From Bondarzewia mesenterica (lineage: Eukaryota > Basidiomycota > Agaricomycetes > Russulales > Bondarzewiaceae): DNA of 21,154 bases. Both the position numbers and the translations under genes were made by a program. The stretch lies in NCBI GenBank assembly GCA_004802705.1, contig SGPL01000563.1, forward strand, positions 1 through 21,154, given 5' to 3'. The notes under the pieces are model-generated. The model ran no database searches and was not told the origin of the DNA. It saw nothing but the letters and a program-made list of their open reading frames with translations. How positions within the stretch are numbered: position 1 is the first letter of the stretch; every line of letters begins with the position of its first letter. This document shows positions 10,065 through 19,579 of this stretch, one piece after another.

Positions 10065-10140
10065 ATCATCTTTATCACCCTNAATGATTAGAGGATAAGG
10101 ATGGAGATGATNTAGGTCCTATTTCTTGTGAGTATTTCAT

Positions 10141-10600
10141 ATGAAAGTCTTTAAAGAAGGCTGATGCTATTTCTATATCATCTTTCAGGTTTTTTTAAAA
10201 GATCNATTAGTTATCTATAGCCAAATAGCCCTTCCAACAAACTAAATATTAGAGATTTTNATAAAACATCTGAGAGTCGAATAAGGTCTCAATCTTATAN
10301 GCATCTTCATTATTAATGAGCTTAAGTGNGTCAAGCTTTTTGAAGTTCAGACCATGTGCTTGCATTTTGACATATAGCATGATTAGTAATAGGTGAAAAA
10401 ATGGGTGTATCTTCTATGTAATTAGTAGCTTCAGTCAAACATTCATGGGAGAAGGTATATTTATCACTCAGAATGGGCTATATCAATAAGGTGCAAGCTT
10501 TGCAAAGGGGTATGTGGTGGCAAGATTCTTCACCTCNAGCTACACATTATCACTGACCTTATACTTTCTGCCCTTCTTTAGTCCTTTCTATACNATTACN
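10141..10600 (-). pseudogene. Ty3/gypsy (chromovirus) integrase C-terminus and chromodomain
   Basis: The minus strand reads as the end of a chromovirus Pol. From 10600 down it shows the integrase tail motif YKVSDNV, a stop, then KNLATTYPFAKLAP and KIHPFFHLLLI, which match the family's GDxVWL..KN(L/I)..T.P..KL pattern and its WKIHP-FHVSLL pattern. The chromodomain follows with YKIETLFDSQMFY, YLVCWKGY (10225-10248) and IASAFFKDFH. Chromodomains steer insertion towards modified histones. About five in-frame stops interrupt the integrase part; each sits where the family has Trp or Arg, so each is one transition away from sense. The catalytic integrase core and RT are missing; the satellite array begins about 200 bp upstream. 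Confidence 0.85.
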
Positions 10601-10824
10601 TGAGCCACTAAGTTGTGAGAGGTAATAGTATCCTTTCAGACCCTCTCGAGGCATTTTAAATACTGTGAGACTATGGAGAGTGATGCATCCTCTAGTACCT
10701 TTANTAAGGATTGAGCCTGTTTAGTTCTTTACTATCATATAAGATGNTCTCACTGAACATGCATTTTCAGTGACTAAGGCTGTATAGTGAATTTTAGCTT
10801 AAGGAAGGGATGGACCATTTGATA

Positions 10825-11665
10825 TGAATAGGCNGAGGATAGTCAGCAACTAATAGAAATAGGTGGGCTCAGCAGTATGCATAGCTTGTCAATGAGCATT
10901 TGAGATAGTTGGGCCTAGCAATGAGATATCAATTGGTGAGTGTTTGAGATGAGTAGGCTTAAGCAAATAAAATATGTTATTCAGCCCGTCAGTGAGCATT
11001 TTAGATGAGTNGGCTGAGTAGAATAAAATATATTAATTGGGGCATTGANGTGCATTAGAGACAGATGAGCTCGGCCAATAAAATATATTCTTAGTGAGTG
11101 TCAGAGATAGTTAGGCCTAACACAATAAAATATATTCTCAGTAAGCACNTGTGATAGTTGGGCNCAACCTAATAAAATATATTAGTCAGGGCATCAGTGT
11201 GTGCCTAAGACAGGTTGGCCCAACTAATAAAATATATTCTCAGCGAGCATNTGAAATAGTTAGGCTCAGTCTAATAAAATATATTAATTAGAGCATCAAC
11301 ATGCACCTGAGACAGGTGGGCCCAGCTAATAAAATATATTCTCAATAAGTGCTTGAGACAGTTGGGCTCAGCAAATATAATATATTGCTCAAGTTATCGG
11401 TGAGTATTTAAAATAGTTGGGCTTAGCATAATAAAAATACATTCTNAATGAATGCCTGAGATGGTTGGCTCAGCTTAATAAAATATATTACTTGGGTCCT
11501 TGATGAGTGACTGAGATGATTGGGCTNAGAATAACAAAAATACATTCTTAGTGAGCATCTGAGATAGTTGGGCCCAGCAAATGTAATATATTGCTNAGGT
11601 TGTTGATGAGTATCTAAGACAGTTGGGCCCAGCATATAAAATATGGTGCTATACTTGACTGTCAT
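10825..11665. repeat. Satellite array with alternating 47- and 55-bp spacing
   Basis: At least 16 diverged monomers share a core like GAGATAGTTGGGCCCAGC followed by ATAAAATATATT. The ATAAAATAT landmark recurs at 10967, 11023, 11078, 11125, 11172, 11227, 11274, 11329, 11375, 11431, 11478, 11534, 11581 and 11636. Spacings are 56, 55, 47, 47, 55, 47, 55, 46, 56, 47, 56, 47, 55. From 11172 the array is therefore a dimeric unit of about 102 bp. The extra 8-9 bp sits in the part after ATATATT. No coding role is apparent. Confidence 0.9.
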
Positions 11666-11699
11666 TGTCTTACATGGCTGAGCCCATAAAATTTAACAA

Positions 11700-13423
11700 N
11701 ATTTTCAATCACCAGAGATAGCTCAGCTGATGTATAAAATACTATCTAGTTATTCAATGATCTATCTACAACATCCTTTTCATCCTTTCCAACCTCATTT
11801 ATAAAAATGTCCCATGTAAATAAGATCTAATTTATGTAAATAAGATTTGATCTACAAAAACAATCTAATTCAGCAAGTAAGATAACTACACTTTTTTATC
11901 CTGATCTTATTTACTTTAAATAAGATTCAAATAAGAGTAATTTTAGTTTTAAATAAAAGTAGTTTTATTGCAAAGTAATAATAAAATCAAATTTTGCTTT
12001 TTTTATCTCTTTTTTATTTATCAACTNATTATTGAATCTTAATTTAATATTTAACTCAACTTTTGCCTAATGCTAAGTTTAAACTTATAACTTCATTCAT
12101 TCACAAAGTTCAATCAGATTTAAATGCTACTTCTACTATTACATCATGCTAACTTAAAAAGTTAAAGCACATATTATAATATATAAGGTCAAATTTGACT
12201 TAAACAAATTTTTGCCTCTGTCTACTAATGTTGAATGATATTTTTCTTTATCTTAACCCTTATATAATTTTATATGATGATAAATAACAATGTGAATTTA
12301 TCTGATAACTGGCTTACTATTATATATCTCAATGACAATAAGTGTTTTAACATTATCATTAATAATAAACTCACATAACTTTTCATCCAGCACACTAATT
12401 TATACTAAAAAACATTATTTTTTAAAATTTTAACTAATAAACCTCAGCATATGGCTTTATAAATAGCAAGAATACGAGAACTCAAGACTTTTATATTTAT
12501 TGTATGATTATAAATTAAATGTTCTATAAAGTGAATAATAATAATATCATTTATAAATAGGGTATTTGAAGATACTTACTCTAGTACAAAAAAGTATGCC
12601 TACTAAGATTGCGAGCAACATTAAAAATAGCCACTAATAAATTATAATAGTGAGCTTAAGTGTTTTGAAGTCATAATGCTCATTCAAAAAACTTCAAAAT
12701 AAATCAAAGTAACAGCTGAGATGATACAGCATAAGCTCTGAATAGCATTACACTTGCACTATAATAAATTGTAAGATAAGCTAAAAAAAATTAGTGAAGT
12801 TAGGAGGTCTTCACATATTGCAGCAACTATCGTGAAATTACTAAATAAGTTAAAAAAAAATTATTTTAAAATATATATTTTAGGTATCTCTGATGTCTTA
12901 CATGAAGCAATGTAAAGCAAAATTTAATAGTAGTCATAGATACATAGACTGTTGGCAAATACATAAAACTATCACATATCACAAGGGTCAATTCTTAGTG
13001 CAAATCAATTATATTAGCATAGTATTACTTTAATTAGGGTAAAAAGAAGGTATTATATTAATAATAACTTAGGGTGTGAAAATCTCAGATGTTATAATTA
13101 CTTTTATTATTTTATGAAAGTGTAAATTGATTACACATCTAGACTTAATATGAGAATGAATTAAAACTTAACAATAATATAGTAAAAGTTGAAAAAACAG
13201 TTAAATTTTTTAAAAGAAAATAAAAGAAAATAGGTAATGATAGCAGATGAAGAGGTTAAAAAATGTTAAAGGGAAAAAAAGTTTATTATAAAAATAGCAC
13301 ATTTTCTATTATAGTTAATGAGCTATAGATTATCAGTAAATTAAATCTTATTCACTTTAGTAATTTGACTTTCAAAATAAAATGTGAGTAAATGTGATTA
13401 GATCAATAAGAGCTTATTTCTAC
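11700..13423. other. AT-rich stretch without recognisable genes
   Basis: Strongly AT-rich with poly-A and poly-T runs and repeated AAATAAGAT words near 11810-11945. Both strands are full of stops and I recognise no protein motif. It may be old transposon sequence decayed past recognition. The last isolated N of the window is at 12027. Confidence 0.5.
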
Positions 13424-14215
13424 TTATTTACATAGAGTGATTTTGCAGATGCTATTCACTACTTGCTGTTGATAACTCATAATCTGATACAGGATCTTTA
13501 AGTCATCTTGAGCTGCTGCAAGAGGGTCACTCACTGGTGCAGCAAATATTGCATGTCTATCTTGTTTCACTACTGAACCATGAGGAGTAGGGAAGAAAGA
13601 TGATAACATCAACTCACCTGCCATTTGCCATTCTACTGGCATTGACCTGCTAACTATAAACTGACTGACCATGGATCAAGTGACCACCAAGTGATCAGCT
13701 ATTGACACTGACTCACTGACTGCAGACTGAGTGACTACTGATCAACTGACTGCTGAGCGACTGACTGTTAAGTGACTAGCTGCTGAGTGACCAGCTGCTG
13801 AGTGATTAGCCATCAGCAGACCAACAACTCAATGGAGAGTTCCAGTGCAGGTGACGTGAGTGAGTCATCATCAAAAGCTAACAGAAAAGGTCAGTACAAT
13901 AAGTAAAAAGTGCAAAGATGAGTCTATCGAAACTGTTGGCTGCAAATGGTTACAATAAGTTTCAAATGCAACACAACATTTAAAGAGAAAGCAAATACCA
14001 AGTAAAATATACACCTCATCATCACTGATAGTGTGACCTTCAGCATATTTGATGGCCATGCAATGCAGCATGATGTTGGATTATGCATTCTCGGTGAGCA
14101 CATTGTAAGATGAACTCTTGGCAAAAGCATCCTTCATGTAATTATTATCTAATGAAACAGTTGCTGAGTTATGTTGATACACTCGCGATGCTCCTAGAGG
14201 AGAAACAACACCCTA
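13424..14215 (-). pseudogene. Unrecognised minus-strand coding remnant
   Basis: Two protein-like parts lie on the minus strand. The upstream one (about 14215-13996) includes SRVYQHNSATVSLDNNYMKD, SSSYNVLTENA, a stop, and HCMAIKYAEGHTISDDEVYI, after which a GT donor-like site may start an intron. The downstream one (13672-13424) runs open for 82 residues and includes MPVEWQMAGELMLSSFFPTP and LAAAQDDLKILYQIMSYQQQ. Between them, the 15-bp repeats read as pentapeptides such as SAAGH, SAASH and LTVSR in the same frame, with two stops. I recognise no domain. It could be a lineage-specific fungal gene duplicated in the repeat block. Confidence 0.4.
13675..13822. repeat. 15-bp minisatellite
   Basis: Consecutive 15-mers start at 13746, 13761, 13776, 13791 and 13806, for example CTAGCTGCTGAGTGA and CCAGCTGCTGAGTGA. 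More diverged copies reach back to about 13675. Since 15 is a multiple of three, copy number can change without shifting the minus-strand frame that runs through it. Confidence 0.75.
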
Positions 14216-15239
14216 AAAGACACTATAGGTGATGTGTAAGAGGGTGAGTTAAGTAGACATCTGCTGTGAAGACACAGATATATGAGTGAATGAGTACGAA
14301 AGATGAATAAGAGTACGTAATCAGGTCCAATGTTAGAGTAATATTCCAATAAGAGAGTGAGGTTAGTGCGATATTGTGGGCAAAGGTCTAAGATGTTATA
14401 GAATGAGAAGATAGATAGGATATAAAGATGAAACAAGATGATAGAGATGGATAAGTGATGTCGATGAGATGAAGTCACCAAGATGGTCATAAGTCACAGC
14501 AATGTTGAAGGTCACAGTAAATTGTAGCAAAGTCAAAGTCACAGTTCACAGTTCACAGTCAAAGTTGCAGTTGCAGTTTGCACAGGTAAAATGAGGTCTG
14601 AAGTTCAGAGATTGATCTGATATTTTATAGAGATATATAGTAGCTTATATACTGAGTGAGGAGTAGAGAAGGTAGGGAACTACAGGGCTTTAAAGATCCC
14701 TTGAGGGTTAGAGATAAGGGTACTGAAGGGTAGGGGTGGGAGTATAACTTCAATGACCTTTCACCCTTATAACTCCAGTCAAGGGTTGAAGGCTTGAAGT
14801 GATTATTATATAATTAATAATATCTGATTTTAGACTAATTTCAAATTAAACTTTATCTCTTAGTGGCCATCTGCAAAAACCTCACTTGCTAATAAGATGT
14901 TATTCATACTTATTCATTTTATTTTAGTTTTTTTCTTGTATTTTAATTTAATGCTAATTTATATCTAATTTGATGCTTATTCATATCTAATTTGATGCTT
15001 ATTCATATCTAATTGAAAGCAAATTACTTTTGTAATATAATCAATGAATGATGAAATAATAGTTTTAAAGTAAAATATAATTTACACTGCTGTTACTTTA
15101 CTCAAGTCTTCCATCATACCTTCTAATAACTCAGCTTCTACAGAGCTAATGAACTCAACTGGAACAACTCCACCTTTCTTCTTCTCTCTTATGCATTAGA
15201 TTGGCTATGGTCACTCCTCACCCCCACTCATCTTATCAC
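14216..15239. other. Non-coding stretch with small repeats and a stem-loop
   Basis: The purine-rich part at 14220-14500 gives only low-complexity translations. Short direct repeats (TCACAGT, then TTGCAG) occur at about 14528-14580. Imperfect inverted arms at about 14749-14768 and 14781-14798 could pair around a 12-base loop. The 22-bp repeat at 14961-15015 is listed separately. I see no gene. Confidence 0.45.
14961..15015. repeat. 22-bp tandem repeat
   Basis: Two identical copies that read ATATCTAATTTGATGCTTAT plus TC start at 14961 and 14983. A partial third starts at 15005, and a diverged copy may precede them. Confidence 0.7.
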
Positions 15240-16690
15240 TACCCAAACTGAACATTCACATCATCAGTGGATCAAAATTTTGCAAAGCATAGTGTGCCAA
15301 TCCTGACACAGTTTGTCTTATCTGCATGCTTCCCACTAGTTCACTTGCATACATTAATGCTACTACCACTATGCTCACTAATGATCTCGATGATGACACA
15401 CCTTCAACAGATGGGCACATCAATACCATCTCATGCAAGTATGCTGACTATGCTGACACTATATTCTCATCATCATAATTTGACAAATTGCTGCCACACC
15501 ACAATTTTGGTATGGATATTAAACTTGAAGATGGAAAATCTCCTCCCTTCGGTCCACTCTATCAGCTCACTCCACTAGAATGTGATGTGCTTGCTGAACA
15601 CATTAACTCAAACCTTAAACAAGAACACATTCAATAATCAACATCTTTCACCATCACTCTTGTCTTATTCATTCACAAGAAGACTAGCAACTTATAACTA
15701 TGTGTCAATTTCTGTAGACTTAATGCAATTACTAAGAAGAACTGCTATCTGATTCCACTTGTGCATGATCTCCTTGATCATGTCCAAGGCTGTGTAAAAT
15801 CTTTACTCTTATTGATCTTGTCTCCACTTAAAGCCATCTTCATATTAAAGATGATGATGAGTGGAAAATGGCTTTCTGAATCCTCTCAGACTTTTTGAGC
15901 ACCTCATTGTACTATATGATCTCACTAATGTACCTACATCTTTCCAAGCATTCATCCAAGATGTTCTTTATGACCTTCTTAATGTTGTATGTGTCATCTA
16001 CCTCGATGATATCTTTATATTCTCATACACCTAGAATGAATATGATAAACATATCAAAATAGTCCTCGATTGACTTCATAATGCTCATCTTTATGTCAAT
16101 GCCACTAAATGTGACTGAGATAAACTAAAAGTGGAATTCCTTAGCTATATCATAAATGCCAACAATATTAAGATGAATCCTCCAAAACTCGATACTATCA
16201 TAAAATGGCCTGAGCCCCACTCCATTGAAGACCTACAGTCTTTCTTGGGATTTACCAATTTTTACCACCATTTTATTGATGGATACTCTCATATCACTAC
16301 TCCTATAACTACATTGACTAAAAAAAGATGTTCTTTTTGAATTTTTAGGTTTTGCAGGCTCAGCATTCGATATGCTCAAATAGAAATTCACTTCATTTTT
16401 AGTTCTCTGATATTACGATCCTTCACAATCATGCACAGTCACTACTGGTGCCTTTGATTTTGCACTTTTAGGTGTATTGCAGCAACCCAATAACAACAAC
16501 ATCCTTCATCCCATTAGCTACTACTCTTGCAAGTTCACCTCTGTCAAGATCAACTATGAGATCTACAACAAGGAACTATTAGCTATCATTGACACTTTCT
16601 GTGATATGTGAGCTTGGCTTCTCAGCTCTTCATTTCCCATATCTATCATCTCTGATCACCAGAATCTAGAGTTTTTTTTATATCCTCACA
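15240..16690 (+). pseudogene. Ty3/gypsy pol remnant: linker, reverse transcriptase, RNase H
   Basis: Plus-strand remnant of the Pol polyprotein that copies element RNA into DNA. In order: the linker before RT with KYADYADTIF, then LPPHHNFGMDIKLEDGKSPP; RT start with GPLYQLTPLE, LCVNFCRLNAITKKN and LVHDLLDHVQG; a palm part with FTLIDL and DDDEWKMAF; the YLDD active site (15999-16010) followed by IFIFS; the intact thumb reading EFLSYIINANNIKMNP and FLGFTNFYHHFIDGY; RNase H with FALLGVLQQP, ISYYSCKF, INYEIYNKELLAI and SDHQNLEFF (16651-16677). The first RNase H aspartate is Gly (GGT, 16447-16449). At least two frameshifts and many stops occur. Integrase is missing and similarity ends near 16690, suggesting an internal deletion. 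Confidence 0.9.
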
Positions 16691-16970
16691 GGTCCTCAAT
16701 CATTGACAAGCCCACTGGGCATTCCTTACTACAAGATTCTACAACCATCAACTTGACACTCACCCTACCCATTAACCTACCTCATCCTCTCATCACCCAT
16801 GTTGCACCAACTACTCATGTTGCTGTTCCATCATATAATGCTCAACCACCATCACCCTCAGCTTTATGCAAAAACCTCTAACATGAATATGTTCTGCTTG
16901 CATCTACCATGCTCTACTCTGGTTGAGTATCACATCCACCACCTCGTGATGATGCATCTATCTTCATGTA
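16691..16970 (+). other. Remnant between RNase H and the polypurine tract
   Basis: Normally some 1.5-2 kb of RNase H end and integrase would lie here. Instead there are 280 bp rich in C and T that encode Pro/His/Thr/Leu-rich runs with stops and match no integrase motif I know. The likeliest cause is an internal deletion that joined pol to the region next to the 3' LTR. Confidence 0.4.
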
Positions 16971-17197
16971 AAAAGGGGATGATATAAGGGGCAAGGCTAG
17001 GGGATGTCCATATAATCTAGATGCTGTTCATTTTTCCTCTTTTAATTCCATTCTATCAGACTTCACTCTCCTATATCTGCACTCTTGTATCGCTCCGTCC
17101 TTTTTTTCATTCTCATTCTCCTCAAAGACTACTGTTTTTAGGTATATAAACTGCTTCTTGTGTATGTAGTTAGCTCATCAAATCAACCCCAGTAACA
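16971..17197 (+). mobile_element. Polypurine tract and probable 3' LTR of the plus-strand gypsy element
   Basis: AAAAGGGGA (16971-16979) is a plausible plus-strand primer. It is followed at once by TGATATAAGG (16980), and the best LTR end is AGTAACA (to 17197), giving about 218 bp with TG...CA ends. A TATA-like GGTATATAAA at 17141-17150 fits an LTR promoter. No second copy is in the window to fix the ends, and no 5' LTR was found. Confidence 0.45.
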
Positions 17198-17263
17198 GGT
17201 CCCCCTTCACTTGATTCTCCTCGTGTGCCTTCCATTTCTGAGTTGGGCCTTTCTTATTACATT

Positions 17264-17632
17264 TTTGCAATAACCAGAGCAATTATAACCCTCAAATTGG
17301 TTGTGTTAAACTTTGCCAATTCAGCTGTATAATTTTTATTTATAGAGTATTCTACCATATGTACATCTGACTTTAATTATTTTAACCCACATTAATCCAT
17401 CTAAAATAGAAGCAGACTTCAGGATGGCATTAATATCAATGGGTACCATTTTAAGTAACAAGTTATTGAGCATCTCTTCAAAGATGTGAATATCTGCCTT
17501 TTGACAACTAGGATAGGAGGTATAAAAACAGTATTCATGATAGGATACTCTATACATAAAAGTTACAAAGCTAAATTGGCAAAGTCTGACACAATCAATT
17601 TGAGGGTCATAACTGCTCTGGTTGTTGCACAA
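17264..17632. mobile_element. Non-autonomous inverted-repeat element (MITE- or foldback-like)
   Basis: The arms 17264-17352 and 17542-17632 are imperfect reverse complements over about 90 bp, sharing blocks such as AACCAGAGCA, ACCCTCAAATTG and ACTTTGCCAATT. I count about 13 differences, most of them transitions. The unique middle is about 190 bp. A 98-residue open frame (minus, 17632-17336) spans the element but uses the arm sequence and matches nothing known, so I do not call it a gene. No clear target duplication was found, so the true ends and superfamily are open. Confidence 0.7.
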
Positions 17633-17679
17633 AGCTAAAAATACATGCAGAAATGTGATTCTTTTAAAAATGAATTAGC

Positions 17680-18019
17680 CATATCTCAGCTAATACTGCA
17701 CTGATTTTGATTCTGTTTTCAGATCCATTATCTGCTCATTAGTAGCTTTCAGATGATATCTTCATTGGAGAAAGACAGGGTCATCTTACAATGAGCTATT
17801 TTTAGCTTTTATCAACAAAATAAAAATACCTCAGCTAATACTGCATCAATTTTGATTCTGTTTTTAGATTTATTATCTGCTCATTAGTAGCTTTCAGATG
17901 ATACATTCATCAAGAAAAACCAAGGTCATTGCTCGATGACCTATTTTTAACTTAGAATACAAAAATAACAGTATCTTAACTACTACTATACTAATTTTAA
18001 TTTTAATTTTAACTTATAG
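17680..18019. repeat. 145-bp tandem repeat, about 2.3 copies
   Basis: CTCAGCTAATACTGCA starts at 17685 and again at 17830, and a decayed form (CTTAACTACTACTATA) starts at 17975, so the period is 145 bp each time. Copies 1 and 2 also share TTTTGATTCTGTTTT and TATCTGCTCATTAGTAGCTT at the same offsets. The third copy breaks off near 18020. Confidence 0.85.
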
Positions 18020-18659
18020 ATGTCTTTATCAAGGGCTTCTATGTAGAAATATAGACAAGATACAATCTCATTATATTTGATTATAATATCATCAATAGTA
18101 TGTTAAACTTTAATATAATCTCTTATAGTATCTGAGCTCCTAGATTTATATTGAGATTAAATATACTTTTATTTTGATTAAACTATTTATCATATTAAGC
18201 TATAGATGTCAAGCATGAGATCTTGTGAGTTAGAGTGAATGTATACTTATCTAAGTCAAATTACCTGTTAAGTTTAGCTAACTACTATATATAGATCTTA
18301 CTTTTATTCAAAATAAATAAATGTATAAAAAAGTTAATATATATATATATATAATATAGAAAAACATATAGAAAAATATATATAAAAAATATAGAAAAAC
18401 ATATAGAAAAATATATACAAGTCATGTGATCAAATATAGAAAATAAAAAATAAAAAATATCGAAAAATAACAATTATGTGACCAAATATATATAAGTTAA
18501 AAAATAAAACATCTGAAAAACTATATCAAAATTATTTAATTAAAATATATGAGCATCAAAGCATATATAGCTTTGTCTAAAGTATTACATTATTTCAGTA
18601 TTATCAGTCTTTAGTAGTATTTTTCAAGTGAATATAATAGTACAAGAATTGACAAGTTA
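18020..18659. repeat. Low-complexity AT-rich stretch
   Basis: A TA dinucleotide run occurs near 18338-18352. A 35-bp duplication of a unit like ATATAGAAAAACATATAG has copies starting at 18354 and 18389. Open frames here are Phe/Ile/Tyr-rich low-complexity artefacts. No gene is seen. Confidence 0.6.
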
Positions 18660-19460
18660 ATATTGCAATCATTCTGACCTATTTTTACTCTTATTAAGGT
18701 CAATTTTGCAACATACCTTGAGAGACTTAAGCTCACCAGTAAAACAATTTAGGCTCCAGTGATTATCAGATCACTCTTCTAGCAGTATGTGGAGACTATT
18801 GGTCTACTGCCAGATTCTCTTCCTATCTTGACCCTCAACTTCACACTTGACCTACAAGTAGTCCATTGATAGGTGCATGCATCTTAGTTGCCAACTCTGC
18901 CACTAACACTGCTTGTACTAAATATAGCAGAAGAGATAGTAACCATCATACAAAATATTGTTGGTCTGGTGAGTTTTAGCTCTATTACTGTACGTGCATG
19001 TATTAACAAACCCAAAGATAATATTTACTCTAAACATTATCCCTGAAGTCAATTGGGCCCTTGCTGAGGCTCAATGAGCATTGAACATCATAAAACAGGC
19101 AATTCAGCAAAAGGAGAAAGAGATAAAATAGTTAAAAAAGAGTTTTGATAGATATTAGCTGGTCATAGATACATGTAAATGCTATTATCTCCTAAGTTTT
19201 ACCTTGTTAAATTTATCTGTGGCCTAAAGTCTAAATTTGTTCCACATTGCCTGTTGCTAGGCTGCATAAGCATGATGCCCTAGATGCTCATCAACATCAA
19301 AGCTCTTCATAAGAGATCTCTAAGTCAGATGCCTTAGTCTTAAATAAATGAATTGTTCATTCCATTTTCTAGGCAAGCAACGTGACTTGCTCCTGCCACC
19401 TATTCCTAAAGGCCTTCACATGAAGCTAGTGGACTTTATAAACTGAGGGGAGTAAGTATT
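18660..19460 (+). pseudogene. Intron-bearing coding remnant, family unknown
   Basis: Three protein-like parts lie on the plus strand with splice-like edges. Part 1 (about 18752-18975) reads ITLLAVCGDYWSTARFSSYL, then SSPLIGACILVANSATNT and KYSRRDSNHHTKYCWSG with one stop, and ends at a GTGAGT donor-like site. Part 2 (about 19048-19170) reads VNWALAEAQ, stop, ALNIIKQAIQQKEKEIK, stop, LKKSFDRY, a coiled-coil-like segment. Part 3, after a TTTTCTAG acceptor-like site near 19372, reads GKQRDLLLPPIPKGLHMKLV. This looks like an old gene fragment rather than retroelement pol. I do not recognise it. Confidence 0.3.
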
Positions 19461-19579
19461 ATATCAGCAGGTGTGGTCACAAAGGTGTTGGTAAAACAGC
19501 TGCTGATAGTGTTGATGAACTTACATTCCTCCATCCATCCATTCCCTTTAGTGTCTTGACCAACATTCATATTCTAAAA

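Noticed and set aside
10825..11665. Possible CRISPR-like array
   Set aside because: The whole monomer is repeated and diverged, with no unique spacers, and the genome is eukaryotic.
14194..14490. 98-residue minus-strand open frame rich in Ile, Leu, Ser and Tyr
   Set aside because: Low-complexity reading of a purine-rich plus strand. The better-supported frame is the one ending in HTISDDEVYI.
15256..15578. Open frames on both strands over the gypsy linker
   Set aside because: Out of frame with, or antisense to, the pol remnant that carries recognisable motifs.
16799..16987. 62-residue His/Leu-rich open frame before the polypurine tract
   Set aside because: No family motif; it is a low-complexity reading of CAT/CAC-rich DNA that ends in the polypurine tract.
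18285..18473. 62-residue Phe/Ile/Tyr-rich open frame
   Set aside because: Produced by TA and ATATAG repeats, not a credible membrane protein.
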